Source: Oscillospiraceae bacterium
GTDB lineage: Bacteria > Bacillota > Clostridia > Oscillospirales > CAG-272
NCBI GenBank assembly: GCA_015063745.1
Contig: SVTO01000023.1
Coordinates: 1-39,756, forward strand
Direction of reading: 5' to 3'
Length of the DNA: 39,756 bases
A model generated the notes under the pieces. It worked only from the letters and a program-made list of their open reading frames with translations. It had not been told where the DNA came from and did no database searches. Positions 7,320-15,892 of the stretch are shown piece after piece; within the stretch, counting starts at the first letter, position 1, and each line of letters starts with the position of its first letter. The position numbers were made by a program, and so were the translations under genes.

Positions 7320-7334
7320 AAATCTCAATAGAAC

Positions 7335-8705
7335 TTAAGCCAGCTGAGCCAGATAATAGTATCCCAGAACGGAATCCTTGAGGATGTCCTTGATGATCTG
7401 AGTGTACTTTTCGTCATAGTAGGAGAAGCCGTTTTCCTTGTAAGCTTCGATTACATCCAGAACCAGCTCCAGATCACCGCGGCACAGAGCGATCAGCTCG
7501 CGCAGAGTGAGAATCTTGGAAGGAATCACACCGGTAGGAGGAAGAATGGTTTCGGGCTTTTCACATTTCTTGATAACGGGAATGTAAATGCCGTTCACTT
7601 CAATCCAACCGCATACCATGTAACCGTCTTCACACCACAGATTGGGGTTCCAGATGTTGCCGCAGATACCGTTCTGAGTGGGCTTCCAGCTTCCGTCAAC
7701 GATGGAAGAAGTGTACTGACCAACATACAGAACCGCATAGCCGCATACTGCAGGATTGGAAGCGGAATAAGCACGGAGAATGATCGGACCGGTGCTCTTG
7801 GCAATTACAACATTTTCATTGATAGTAGCACTGCCGTATACAACCTTCAGCTCGATGTCCTTGCTGAAGGCTTCGGTAGCATAAACGGAAACGCTGGTGG
7901 AATCGCCAACCTTGGACAGACTCCACTGTGCAGGTCTGATGTCCACTACGGGAATGGTGGAGGTGGTGGGCTTGCCGGCATCCTTTACATTAACGGTAAG
8001 ACGCAGGAAGGGAACACCGCCGTTGGTGTAGAAGTATACATAAGCGGAACCTTCGCCAACAGCTTCCATTACCTGATTGGTGCCGTCATTGTATACGCGA
8101 ACTACATTGGTGGATGCGCTGTACATCTTGTAGTTCGCGTTCATCAGCTGAACCTGACCCTTGTTCATGGTGATCTCAAAATTGTGCTTCTTGAAGAACT
8201 TGTTGAGGTCTACCATGTTGGAAGGATAGTACTTACCGCCGGGCAGCAGGCAGGAACTGTGGATAACACCGTTAGTAGTGCCGGTTGCGGGGCCGGGATA
8301 TTTGATCTGCGTGTCGTCAGCCAGATTGGTTACTCTTCTTACAGCTGCCCAGGGCGCAGTGGGCTTGTAGGTCTTAACATACTTACCGTCCTCTACAACA
8401 TCCTTGGGAGTTTCGAATTCAACCTTGGTCAGACCGGAGAAATCCTTGTAGTAGCAGTAGATGTTGTTCCACCACCAGCAGTGATGCTTGTGGCAGTTTA
8501 CAAAACCTTCTTTGAGACAGTCATCGAACTTGTAGAAAAATTCGGTGTTGATGCCGGGGAAGGTGATTACATTACCGTTCTGTGCGAGGGGCACAGTCTG
8601 GTCGGTGTAAACGGGGGACTTGGCGGATACAGCTACTGCCGCTGCAGAAGACAGCAGGGTTACGGCAGCAAGCACACCGGCAAGAAACTTCAGACTTTTT
8701 TTCAT
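7335..8705 (-). CDS. Secreted protein with Ig-like domains, function unknown
   Basis: A 456-residue exported protein. Residues 1-28 are a classical signal peptide (MKKSLKFLAGVLAAVTLLSS, cleavage likely after AVSA). Residues 63-86 form an unusual cluster rich in cysteine, histidine and aromatic residues (CLKEGFVNCHKHHCWWWNN, then YCYY), which may bind metal or form disulfides. Residues about 180-250 look like a bacterial Ig-like group 2 domain (TNVVRVYNDGTNQVMEAVGEG, then a FLRLTVNV strand). A second all-beta domain lies at about 255-330. The last 70 residues, behind a proline linker, are helical (LRELIALCRGDLELVLDVIE). No cell-wall sorting signal is present, so the protein is probably released or held non-covalently. 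Start ATG 8703-8705 follows a perfect AGGAGG (8712-8717) with a six-base gap. Monocistronic; adhesion or ligand binding is only a guess. Confidence 0.85.
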   Translation of the reverse strand: MKKSLKFLAGVLAAVTLLSSAAAVAVSAKSPVYTDQTVPLAQNGNVITFPGINTEFFYKFDDCLKEGFVNCHKHHCWWWNNIYCYYKDFSGLTKVEFETPKDVVEDGKYVKTYKPTAPWAAVRRVTNLADDTQIKYPGPATGTTNGVIHSSCLLPGGKYYPSNMVDLNKFFKKHNFEITMNKGQVQLMNANYKMYSASTNVVRVYNDGTNQVMEAVGEGSAYVYFYTNGGVPFLRLTVNVKDAGKPTTSTIPVVDIRPAQWSLSKVGDSTSVSVYATEAFSKDIELKVVYGSATINENVVIAKSTGPIILRAYSASNPAVCGYAVLYVGQYTSSIVDGSWKPTQNGICGNIWNPNLWCEDGYMVCGWIEVNGIYIPVIKKCEKPETILPPTGVIPSKILTLRELIALCRGDLELVLDVIEAYKENGFSYYDEKYTQIIKDILKDSVLGYYYLAQLA

Positions 8706-8756
8706 GGTATGCCTCCTGTGATGAATGATATTATCAGATATGGTTATCTTACCATA

Positions 8757-8785
8757 ATTATACTATACAAATTCTGGGAAGTCAA
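8757..8785 (-). promoter_or_regulatory. Sigma-A promoter of the secreted Ig-like protein
   Basis: On the minus strand TTGACT (8785-8780), a 17-base spacer, TATAAT (8762-8757). The rest of the 427-base divergent gap 8706-9132 holds the opposing promoter, the dyad at 9002 and no gene. Confidence 0.85.
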
Positions 8786-9001
8786 TACTTTTTCCTTCAT
8801 TATCCGACATTTAAAAAATAATTAAACTGTTGGAAAATAACTGTCGGAACGGACAATATCCGTCCCCTTGATACATCTGCAAATTGTAGGAACAGACAGT
8901 ATAAATGCCGCCGCTTTTTCGCTTTTTTCGAAAAAACACATATAAACACCATAAAAAATCCTGTTCCGTATCCGCAGTAGGGGAAAATATATTCCCAAAC
9001 G

Positions 9002-9018
9002 GCATACACAGTGTATGC
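9002..9018 (+). promoter_or_regulatory. Perfect 17-bp dyad, candidate operator of the PAS regulator gene
   Basis: GCATACAC-A-GTGTATGC: two perfect 8-bp arms around one base, 45 bases upstream of the -35 of the PAS regulator. It lacks a T tract, so a protein-binding site is likelier than a terminator. The position upstream of -35 suits an activator, possibly autoregulation. Confidence 0.5.
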
Positions 9019-9063
9019 AGCCTGCCCGGAAATAATCCCCGTATCCGGAAAACGGAGAAAAAA

Positions 9064-9092
9064 TTGACAACGGTTTTCTAATGTGTTATAAT
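9064..9092 (+). promoter_or_regulatory. Perfect sigma-A promoter of the PAS regulator gene
   Basis: TTGACA (9064-9069), a 17-base spacer and TATAAT (9087-9092), a full consensus match. The ATG at 9091 falls inside the -10, which rules it out as start codon. Confidence 0.9.
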
Positions 9093-9132
9093 GGTCTTAT
9101 CAAACCCATACGAAAAAGACAGGTGTAATATC

Positions 9133-11142
9133 ATGATCAATCCGCCCGAAAAACAATTGATTCCTACCCCGGAAGATGTCCTGAACGAGTGTATCGAAGG
9201 ACTGCATATCTATTCCTTTGATCCCGTACCCCGTCTGGAATGGGTCAGCGACAGCTTCTGCCGTATGGTGGGATATGACCGGGCCGAACTGCCGGAGGAT
9301 GAGGAAGACAGCTATATCAAACTGATCCATCCGGAAGATCGGGACAGATACCGCGCGTTTCTGCTGTCATTCTGCGGCGAAAACGTATCTGCCTGTCTGA
9401 AATACCGGCTGATGCATAAGGACGGCTCCTTTATCCATGTGAACGATACCATGCATCTGCGCATTATGGAGGACGGCTCTCCCGCGGGATTTTCCGTTTT
9501 GTCCGACATCACGGATATTGTAACGGAAAACACCAACCTCCATTTTCTCAACGAAACCATCCCCTGCGGCTTTATCCAGTATACCTGCGGAGACCAGCCG
9601 GAGGTCACATTCATCAACGACCGTATGCTCCGTATGCTCCACTATTCCGAAGATGGGGATAACGTGTTTTTCGAACAGTGCCGGAAGAATATTTTTCTGA
9701 TGCTTCCCATTGAGGAAAGAGTGGGATTTTCCCATTTCCTGTCCCGGGTGGACGGCAGTGACGGGCCTGTTGCGGGAGAGTTGACTGTCATGCGCTTTGA
9801 CGGATCCCGTGCCCGGCTGTACGGCTGGATCGGACGTACCAGAGTGGGAGACGAGGACTATTATCAGTGTGTCTGCATGGATATTACGGAACGGTATATG
9901 CGCAAGAAGAATCAGATGGAACAGCGGTACATCCATGCCCTGTCCCAGATTTACAGTGAAATCTTCTCTTTCGACTTTACCAACCGTACCCTGCGCTGTA
10001 TCCACGGCCAGGACAGCGTGTACATGATTCCGGAAGGCATACCCATGGTGCTTGAGGAAGCCGCACAGTACTGGCTGAACAATATGGTGGCAGAGGAAGA
10101 CAGACCCGGTGTTTCATCGGTCCTGCGTCAGCTGCATCAGAGAGCCAGAGCGGATATTGACGGCAAGCCGCTGAATATTGAATTCAATACAACCGCATCC
10201 GGCGGTGTGAGCAGTAGGTATCAGGGTATCTTCCTGAAACTTTCCACCGGCGTATATCTGCTGTGCTGCCGGAATCTCTCTCCCCAGATGGAAGCGGAAA
10301 AGCTGAAGCACGAAAATTCCATGCTGCGGAACGTAAACGAACATATGCAGGAGCTTGTTATGCGCTTCACCGACGGTATGCTGGGCTTTGAAGTAACAAA
10401 CGGCATGGTACGCCCTCTGTACATCAGTGAAAACGTCTGCCGCTTCTTCGGCTATACCAGAGAAGAATGGCTGCCCATGATGCAGAGAAAGCAGTCCCTC
10501 GGCGAATTTGTATCCAAAAGCGGCATAGCCTACAGCGATTTTGCACGACTGCTGGAAAATAAAGAAGCGGAATTTGATTTTACCGGCGATAACGGTGAAC
10601 AGAGAAGGATCAAAGCCATCTGTACCACCGACGAAGGAGACAACGACGCACCTACCTATGTCATGCTGTATGACATCACGGTAGACTCTCTGCCCGTTAC
10701 CCCCGTTGATTCGGCTGTGTATATCCGGACCTTCGGCTATTTCGATGTGTTCGTGGACGGAAAACCCATCGCTTTCCGCAACGAAAAATCCAAGGAACTG
10801 TTTGCGCTTCTGGTGGACCGTCGGGGCGGGTTCGTTTCCTCCGGGGAAGCCATCAGCTACCTGTGGGAAAACGAGCCGGCCAATTCCGTGACCCTGGCAC
10901 GCTACAGAAAGGTCGCCCTGCGGCTGAAGAATCTGCTGGAGGAATACGGCATTGCGGATATCGTGGAATCCGTCGATGGCAAACGGCGCATCGTTACGGA
11001 GAAAGTACGCTGTGATTTGTACGAATACCTGTCGGGCGATCCGAAGACCGTACAGCAATACAACGGCTCCTATCTGCTGAATTACAGCTGGGGAGAAATC
11101 ACCGCCGCATCCTTAAACGGCATGACTATGGAAGAAATGTAA
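9133..11142 (+). CDS. Multi-PAS protein with C-terminal winged-helix DNA-binding domain
   Basis: A 669-residue cytoplasmic protein without transmembrane helices. At least three PAS-like domains can be read: about 10-130 (WVSDSFCRMVGYDRAEL, LIHPEDRDRY, then KDGSFIHV and a closing DITD), about 135-260 (closing VCMDITERY) and about 400-515 (LYISENVCRFFGYTREEW). The segment between the last two is PAS-like but weaker. The C-terminus (about 540-640) starts YIRTFGYFDVFVDGKPIAF and continues as an OmpR/BTAD-type winged helix, as in SARP-like regulators. There is no kinase, GGDEF or EAL module, so it appears to be a one-component sensor that binds DNA directly. I start at ATG 9133 behind AGGTG, because the earlier ATG lies in the promoter. 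It is followed after 15 bases by the TIM-barrel gene, which it may control. Confidence 0.82.
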   Translation: MINPPEKQLIPTPEDVLNECIEGLHIYSFDPVPRLEWVSDSFCRMVGYDRAELPEDEEDSYIKLIHPEDRDRYRAFLLSFCGENVSACLKYRLMHKDGSFIHVNDTMHLRIMEDGSPAGFSVLSDITDIVTENTNLHFLNETIPCGFIQYTCGDQPEVTFINDRMLRMLHYSEDGDNVFFEQCRKNIFLMLPIEERVGFSHFLSRVDGSDGPVAGELTVMRFDGSRARLYGWIGRTRVGDEDYYQCVCMDITERYMRKKNQMEQRYIHALSQIYSEIFSFDFTNRTLRCIHGQDSVYMIPEGIPMVLEEAAQYWLNNMVAEEDRPGVSSVLRQLHQRARADIDGKPLNIEFNTTASGGVSSRYQGIFLKLSTGVYLLCCRNLSPQMEAEKLKHENSMLRNVNEHMQELVMRFTDGMLGFEVTNGMVRPLYISENVCRFFGYTREEWLPMMQRKQSLGEFVSKSGIAYSDFARLLENKEAEFDFTGDNGEQRRIKAICTTDEGDNDAPTYVMLYDITVDSLPVTPVDSAVYIRTFGYFDVFVDGKPIAFRNEKSKELFALLVDRRGGFVSSGEAISYLWENEPANSVTLARYRKVALRLKNLLEEYGIADIVESVDGKRRIVTEKVRCDLYEYLSGDPKTVQQYNGSYLLNYSWGEITAASLNGMTMEEM

Positions 11143-11157
11143 CCAAGGAGGTTTGCT

Positions 11158-13287
11158 ATGCAGAACAATCGTGAAAGCTTTTTCATACGGAATGAATTTC
11201 CCACTGCCTGGCAGAGGGTCATTTTCCGCAACTACCGCATGGTACCGGCCGAAAACATCGCCAAAATCATCAATTGTACACCCGAACAGGTGGAAAAGGA
11301 AGCCCTGCGTATGGGGCTTCGGAAAGGAGATGCCGATCCGGAATGGCTGACGAAGGGTTATATTACCGTGATCCGTGACAACTGGCACATCCTGACCCGT
11401 TCCCAGATTTGTACCCTCATCGGTTTTTCTCCCGACAAACTGTCGTTTGTGCTGGCGAAAGACGATTTTCTCGGTGTCAAACTGAGCAGGGGACTGACTG
11501 CTGAAGAGGATGTACATTATGCTCCCCTGACCGATGCCCAGATAGCCGAAACGGAAAAGCTGGCCAAAATCGTGTCCGCCTATGATGTATCGGAACGGAA
11601 AATGTTCGATTTCTTCACCGATACAGCTGATACAATTCCCCAATACATCACATCAGCTGACGGCGGAACCAGAATGGTGCACGGTTTCCTGTCCCCCTGT
11701 GCCGATCCGTTCCTTGAGGATACCCGCAGCCATCTGCCCGACGTACTTCTGGACAGCTATGCGGAACAGGGCATCAATGTGCTGTTCATCCACGCCCTTT
11801 TGTCCACGATCTCACCCTATCCCTTCGATCCGGAAACAAGCCGTGACTATCCCGTCCGCCGTAAGAATTTACAGGACCTGATCGACCGTGCCGCTGCCAG
11901 AGGGATCCGTATTTACTTGTACTTCAACGAACCCCGAGCGGTTCTGCAGAATGCATTCGACGCATACGGCAAAACAGAACTCGCCGGCGTAAGCAACAGA
12001 AGCAGCACGGCAATCTGTCTCCAGACGGAAGCGGGAAGGGAATATCTGTACAATGCCACCCGGGATCTGTTTGAAAACGTATCGGGCATCGGCGGTATTT
12101 TCAATATCACCATGAGCGAAAACTTTACCCATTGCCGCTGCCATGGCGGAGAAGGGTGCGGACGTGATGTGTGCAGAAACCCCGGAGAACTGCCTGTGCT
12201 TATCAATAACATCATGCATAAAGCCATTCGGGATGCGGGAAGTGATGCCGAGGTAATCAACTACGCCTGGGGCTGGAACTGGGATAAGGAAGAACTGGAC
12301 CGCTCCATGGCCGCACTGCATCCGGAAATTGCCGTCATGCAGGTCAGCGAAAATGCACTGAAGATCGAAAAGGGCGGCGTGGAGGTGTCCGTTGACGACT
12401 ACTCCATCTCCAACCCCGGACCCAGCGAAAAATCCGAATTTATCCTCAGAACCGCCGCCAAGTACGGCCATAAGCTGTACGCCAAAGTCCAGATCAACTG
12501 CAGCTGGGAATGTGCCTGCGTGCCCTACCTGCCCCTGTTCGATATCCAGATCGAGCATCTGCAGAATCTGCATAAACTCGGCGTAAATGACCTGATGATG
12601 ACCTGGACCCTGGGCGGCTATCCCTCCATTGCCTACGACGAAGTGGCCGCCTATCTGGCTTCCCCGGAAACCTTCAGCGCCGATGCCTGGTATAAGAAAC
12701 AGTTCGGCGACAAGGCGGAGGAGATGCAGAAAGCCGTGCACCTGTTTTGCGAGGGCTTCAGAGAGTATCCCTTCAGCATCGGCACAGCCTATTTCTCCCC
12801 GAAAACGCTGGGCGCAGCCAACCTCTGGAGCTTCGGCGAAGAAACCAGAGGCAGTTCCATGGTCTGCTTTGCTTCCGACAACCCGGACGCCTGGGCACCG
12901 CCCTATCCGCTGGATGTATACACAGCCCAGTTCAGAAAAATGCTGGACGCCTGGGATAAAGCCTGCGATATATTCGAAGCAGCGGTGCAGGATGAGAAAA
13001 CTGCGGAGATCGCCCTGTTTGCCCGTTTTGCTGCTCTGCAGCTTCGTACGGACGTGATCCATACCGAATACACCGAAATCAAAAAAGGTCTGCCCGGTAC
13101 AAAGAATGCTTTTGCAGACCAACTTAAGGAGATGCGGGAGATTGTCATCAAACAGCTTCCTCTGATGGAAAAATCCTCCCTGATCGGCTACGAAACCTCC
13201 AACCATTATTTCTTCACGGAACGCAACTTCATCGAAAAACTGATCCAGATCGAAAATATGCTCGAAGAACTGGAATCCATGACCTGA
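11158..13287 (+). CDS. Glycoside-hydrolase-like TIM-barrel protein with N-terminal helix-turn-helix-like region
   Basis: A 709-residue cytoplasmic protein (no signal peptide). The first 110 residues contain two helical repeats that look like helix-turn-helix modules (AENIAKIINCTPEQVEKEAL and LTRSQICTLIGFSPDKL). From about residue 160 a (beta/alpha) barrel is suggested by GINVLFIHALLSTISPYPFD, RAAARGIRIYLYFNEPRA, GIGGIFNITMSENFTHCRCH and INYAWGWNWDKEEL. The motif SENFTHCRCHGGEGCGRDVC has the look of a GH20 or GH84-type acid followed by a cysteine-rich, possibly zinc-binding loop. I therefore call it glycosidase-like but cannot name family or substrate. A helical C-terminal region follows. It starts behind a perfect AGGAGG, 15 bases after the PAS regulator, so the two form an operon. 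Cytoplasmic location implies an imported oligosaccharide, if it is an enzyme at all. Confidence 0.7.
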   Translation: MQNNRESFFIRNEFPTAWQRVIFRNYRMVPAENIAKIINCTPEQVEKEALRMGLRKGDADPEWLTKGYITVIRDNWHILTRSQICTLIGFSPDKLSFVLAKDDFLGVKLSRGLTAEEDVHYAPLTDAQIAETEKLAKIVSAYDVSERKMFDFFTDTADTIPQYITSADGGTRMVHGFLSPCADPFLEDTRSHLPDVLLDSYAEQGINVLFIHALLSTISPYPFDPETSRDYPVRRKNLQDLIDRAAARGIRIYLYFNEPRAVLQNAFDAYGKTELAGVSNRSSTAICLQTEAGREYLYNATRDLFENVSGIGGIFNITMSENFTHCRCHGGEGCGRDVCRNPGELPVLINNIMHKAIRDAGSDAEVINYAWGWNWDKEELDRSMAALHPEIAVMQVSENALKIEKGGVEVSVDDYSISNPGPSEKSEFILRTAAKYGHKLYAKVQINCSWECACVPYLPLFDIQIEHLQNLHKLGVNDLMMTWTLGGYPSIAYDEVAAYLASPETFSADAWYKKQFGDKAEEMQKAVHLFCEGFREYPFSIGTAYFSPKTLGAANLWSFGEETRGSSMVCFASDNPDAWAPPYPLDVYTAQFRKMLDAWDKACDIFEAAVQDEKTAEIALFARFAALQLRTDVIHTEYTEIKKGLPGTKNAFADQLKEMREIVIKQLPLMEKSSLIGYETSNHYFFTERNFIEKLIQIENMLEELESMT

Positions 13288-13356
13288 AAACAAAAAACTG
13301 CCCGACCGGACAGCCAAAAATCCCCGTTATTGAAAAGTTTTTGAAAAGATGGGGGC

Positions 13357-13400
13357 TTGGGGGAAGGAAGACTTTTTTCAAAAAGTTTTCCTTCCCCCAA
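13357..13400. repeat. Long palindromic hairpin between convergent genes
   Basis: TTGGGGGAAGGAAGACTTTT (13357-13376) pairs with AAAAGTTTTCCTTCCCCCAA (13381-13400), 19 of 20 positions plus one G-T pair, around a four-base loop. Neither side is followed by a clean T run, although it lies between converging genes. It may serve as a bidirectional terminator or be a dispersed palindromic repeat; the preceding 13333-13356 (TTGAAAAGTTTTTGAAAAG) adds a partial second copy of the inner arm. Confidence 0.6.
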
Positions 13401-13408
13401 AAATATCA

Positions 13409-14389
13409 TTACAGCAGATTTTTCCTGAGTTCTTCCCCGGACGCAGGATGCAGATAAGCAGGCGCCACATCAAACAGCGTAACACAACCGCTCCTGCCTT
13501 CCGCTGCCATACGGTATACCGCCCGCGCACAGGCGCAGAGTACACTGGAGGTGAATTCGGGATTGGATTCCAGCGTCAGCTTGTATTCGATCACGTGCTT
13601 GTGCTCCTTCTGCAGACCGGTCACACCGGTGCGGATGACCATACCGCCGTGGGGGATGCCGGAGTGATCGCGCTTCATTTCCTCTTCGCTGATGAAGTGA
13701 ACGGTGGTGTGATAATCGGCGAAATAGTTGGGCATGGTTTTGATAGCCGTTTCGATTGCCTCCAAATCGGCACCTTCTTCGGCTACCACAAAGCATTCAC
13801 GGGTGTGCTTTTCGCCGGTGGAGAGAACGGGATTTTCACCGCGGCGTACACGTTCAACCGCTTCATCCACAGGAATGGTGTACTGACGGGCATCCTTTAC
13901 CCCGGGAATGCGGCGGACAGCATCGGAATGTCCCTGGCTGACACCCTTACCCCAGAAGGTATAATCGTTTCCGTTGGGTAGAATGGCCTGGGCATACAGA
14001 CGGTTGAGAGAGAACATACCGGGGTCCCAGCCGGCGGAGATCAGGGCAAGATGACCGCCCTCCTTAGCGGATGCATCCACACGGGCAAAATGTTCGGGAA
14101 TTTTCGCATGGGTATCAAAGCTGTCCACAACATTGTAAAGCTTGGCCAGAGCGGCGGTCTGTTTGGGCAGATCGTTTGCACTGCCGCCGCAGATGATCAT
14201 AACGTCAATCTGATCGGTCATTTTTTCCGCCTGTTCCATGGTGTATACGGGAACAGCGGTCAGAGGCTTGACGGAAGCGGGATCTCTGCGGGTGAAAATC
14301 CCCACCAGCTCCATATCCGCAGCCGCCGCAGCCGCACATTCCACACCTTTTCCCAGATTGCCGTAACCTGTGATACCAATACGAATCAT
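13409..14389 (-). CDS. ddh: meso-Diaminopimelate D-dehydrogenase
   Basis: A 326-residue NADPH enzyme that makes meso-diaminopimelate in one step from tetrahydrodipicolinate, ammonia and NADPH, supplying lysine and peptidoglycan. The N-terminal dinucleotide site reads IRIGITGYGNLGKGVE. Characteristic Ddh segments follow: TRRDP for the NADPH phosphate, DSFDTHAKIPEH, the substrate loop ISAGWDPGMFSLNR, WGKGVSQGHSDAVRRIPGV and the C-terminal NPEFTSSVL. Length equals the family norm of about 326. I choose ATG 14389 because AAGGAG (14398-14403 on the complement) lies eight bases from it and only two from the ATG at 14395. It is a single gene. Tetrahydrodipicolinate and its precursor also feed dipicolinate synthesis, whose genes dpaAB are elsewhere in the window. 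Confidence 0.95.
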   Translation of the reverse strand: MIRIGITGYGNLGKGVECAAAAAADMELVGIFTRRDPASVKPLTAVPVYTMEQAEKMTDQIDVMIICGGSANDLPKQTAALAKLYNVVDSFDTHAKIPEHFARVDASAKEGGHLALISAGWDPGMFSLNRLYAQAILPNGNDYTFWGKGVSQGHSDAVRRIPGVKDARQYTIPVDEAVERVRRGENPVLSTGEKHTRECFVVAEEGADLEAIETAIKTMPNYFADYHTTVHFISEEEMKRDHSGIPHGGMVIRTGVTGLQKEHKHVIEYKLTLESNPEFTSSVLCACARAVYRMAAEGRSGCVTLFDVAPAYLHPASGEELRKNLL

Positions 14390-14440
14390 ATACATTTCTC
14401 CTTAGAGTTAAGTGTTGTCGGGATGAAAAATTATACGTAT

Positions 14441-14469
14441 ATTATATCATAATTTGTATTTCCATGCAA
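14441..14469 (-). promoter_or_regulatory. Sigma-A promoter of ddh
   Basis: On the minus strand TTGCAT (14469-14464), a 17-base spacer and TATAAT (14446-14441). Confidence 0.75.
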
Positions 14470-14601
14470 GGTTTCGGAAAGAGGAATTTCATGTCATTCA
14501 GCATAAAATTTCGGGTAGAAAACGGTGGGATTTTTGTGGGCAGATCAAACAATAACCGAAAAACACAAACAGCGCTTGAGCAGAACACAAAAACGGCGTT
14601 A

Positions 14602-14630
14602 TTGACGAGGGATACTGCATCTGTTATAAT
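14602..14630 (+). promoter_or_regulatory. Sigma-A promoter of the XRE/TPR regulator
   Basis: TTGACG (14602-14607), a 17-base spacer and TATAAT (14625-14630). The bases 14470-14601 between the two divergent promoters hold nothing recognisable. Confidence 0.85.
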
Positions 14631-14681
14631 GTATTCAGACAGTACGTACAGTCATGATTCGTAATGAAAGGAAAATTGACA

Positions 14682-15836
14682 ATGATAGAATTAAAACTTT
14701 CCGAAAACATTATAAAACAGCGAAAAACACGGAACATGACTCAGGAAGAGCTTGCGTCATCTCTCGGAGTTACCGCACAAGCTGTTTCCAACTGGGAGAG
14801 AGGCGGATATCCGGATATCACTCTGCTTCCGGCGATTGCCAATTATTTTGAGATCACGATAGATGAATTGCTGGGAAATGATGATATTTCCCGTGAAGAA
14901 GATATCGAGAAATTCTTTTGGACACTCAGGGAAGGACTGTCTTGTGATGATGCTATGGCAGAAAGACTTATTCTTTGTAAAAAATACGCTGAGAAGTACC
15001 CCAAGAATTATGATATTGCTCTTGAACTGGGCTATGCAATTTCCATATCCGATCCGGAAATCAGAAAAGAACATCTGCCACTTCTTCGTGAGCAGTGTGA
15101 AAAGATCATGGCCGGTTCCACTGAACAGTCTTACCGTGATGCTGCGATTCGTCTGATGTGCAGAGCCGGCAATGATGATGATTTCGAAAAATGGTCAGCT
15201 ATGTGTCCAGAGGATTATTATGCTTGCAGGCGGGATGTACAGGAATTACGTCTTGTAGAGCAGGGAAATTATGATGAATTGCAGCTTCGCAAAGGTGCTA
15301 ATATGCTGGCGAGGTTCTGCTTTTTGATAGTGTCAAATACCGGAAACTGGAATGAGCCGCATAAAGTTGCTGCAGGGTTTGCATACCGTTTGGAGTTGAT
15401 ACAATCTTTGGGTGAAAACAAAGAGGTACCGCCAGCATGGCAAGGATGGTATGCTCAAAACCATGTTTGGTTAGCCCATCAATTGTTCAGAAGCGGGCAT
15501 GATGAAGAAGGATATACAAATCTGGAAAAAGCATATGAAATTTTTGTGGAATGGACAAAAATTCCAAACGGTACCACCCTTTCTCTCGGGCATGACTGGC
15601 TTTTCCATGGAGTTAAGGCAGTAAAAAATGAGCGGACCTATGAATTTCCGGACGGGAAAAGGGAACATTCGGACTATATGACGATATTTTCGGATCAAGC
15701 CGATTTTATGTATGCTGTAATGTCATCCCCTAGCAGATATTGGGGCGGCTTTGATCGTGTACGTGGTGAAAAACGATATCAGCAGATTCTGGAAAAGGCA
15801 AAGGAATTGGCAGATTCAGGTGAGAACAACGAATAA
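14682..15836 (+). CDS. XRE-family transcriptional regulator with helical C-terminal domain
   Basis: A 384-residue protein. Residues about 5-62 are a classical XRE helix-turn-helix (MTQEELASSLGVTAQAVSNW, then PDITLLPAIANYFEITIDEL). The long C-terminal part (about 75-380) is helical and tetratricopeptide-like, with repeated aromatic and leucine-rich helices such as CKKYAEKYPKNYDIALELGY. This architecture is common in clostridial regulators that sense a peptide or partner protein, but no ligand can be named. I start at ATG 14682, nine bases behind AAAGGA, rather than at 14664 which lacks a ribosome binding site. It is monocistronic, divergent from ddh, and ends at a bidirectional terminator. The target genes are unknown. 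Confidence 0.88.
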   Translation: MIELKLSENIIKQRKTRNMTQEELASSLGVTAQAVSNWERGGYPDITLLPAIANYFEITIDELLGNDDISREEDIEKFFWTLREGLSCDDAMAERLILCKKYAEKYPKNYDIALELGYAISISDPEIRKEHLPLLREQCEKIMAGSTEQSYRDAAIRLMCRAGNDDDFEKWSAMCPEDYYACRRDVQELRLVEQGNYDELQLRKGANMLARFCFLIVSNTGNWNEPHKVAAGFAYRLELIQSLGENKEVPPAWQGWYAQNHVWLAHQLFRSGHDEEGYTNLEKAYEIFVEWTKIPNGTTLSLGHDWLFHGVKAVKNERTYEFPDGKREHSDYMTIFSDQADFMYAVMSSPSRYWGGFDRVRGEKRYQQILEKAKELADSGENNE

Positions 15837-15849
15837 GTGACCACAACAA

Positions 15850-15882
15850 AAACTCCCACGACCAAACCGATCGTGGGAGTTT
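15850..15882. terminator. Bidirectional terminator between converging genes
   Basis: AAACTCCCACGA (15850-15861) pairs perfectly with TCGTGGGAGTTT (15871-15882). It lies between the ends of two converging genes, with A-rich DNA on the left and T-rich on the right. Confidence 0.85.
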
Positions 15883-15892
15883 CTCTATACAT

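Noticed and set aside
8820-9000. Riboswitch or small gene in the divergent gap before the PAS regulator
   Set aside because: No conserved aptamer pattern, no start with ribosome binding site, and it lies upstream of the mapped promoter on both strands.
9091-9132. Upstream in-frame start for the PAS regulator
   Set aside because: That ATG lies inside the TATAAT of a perfect sigma-A promoter.
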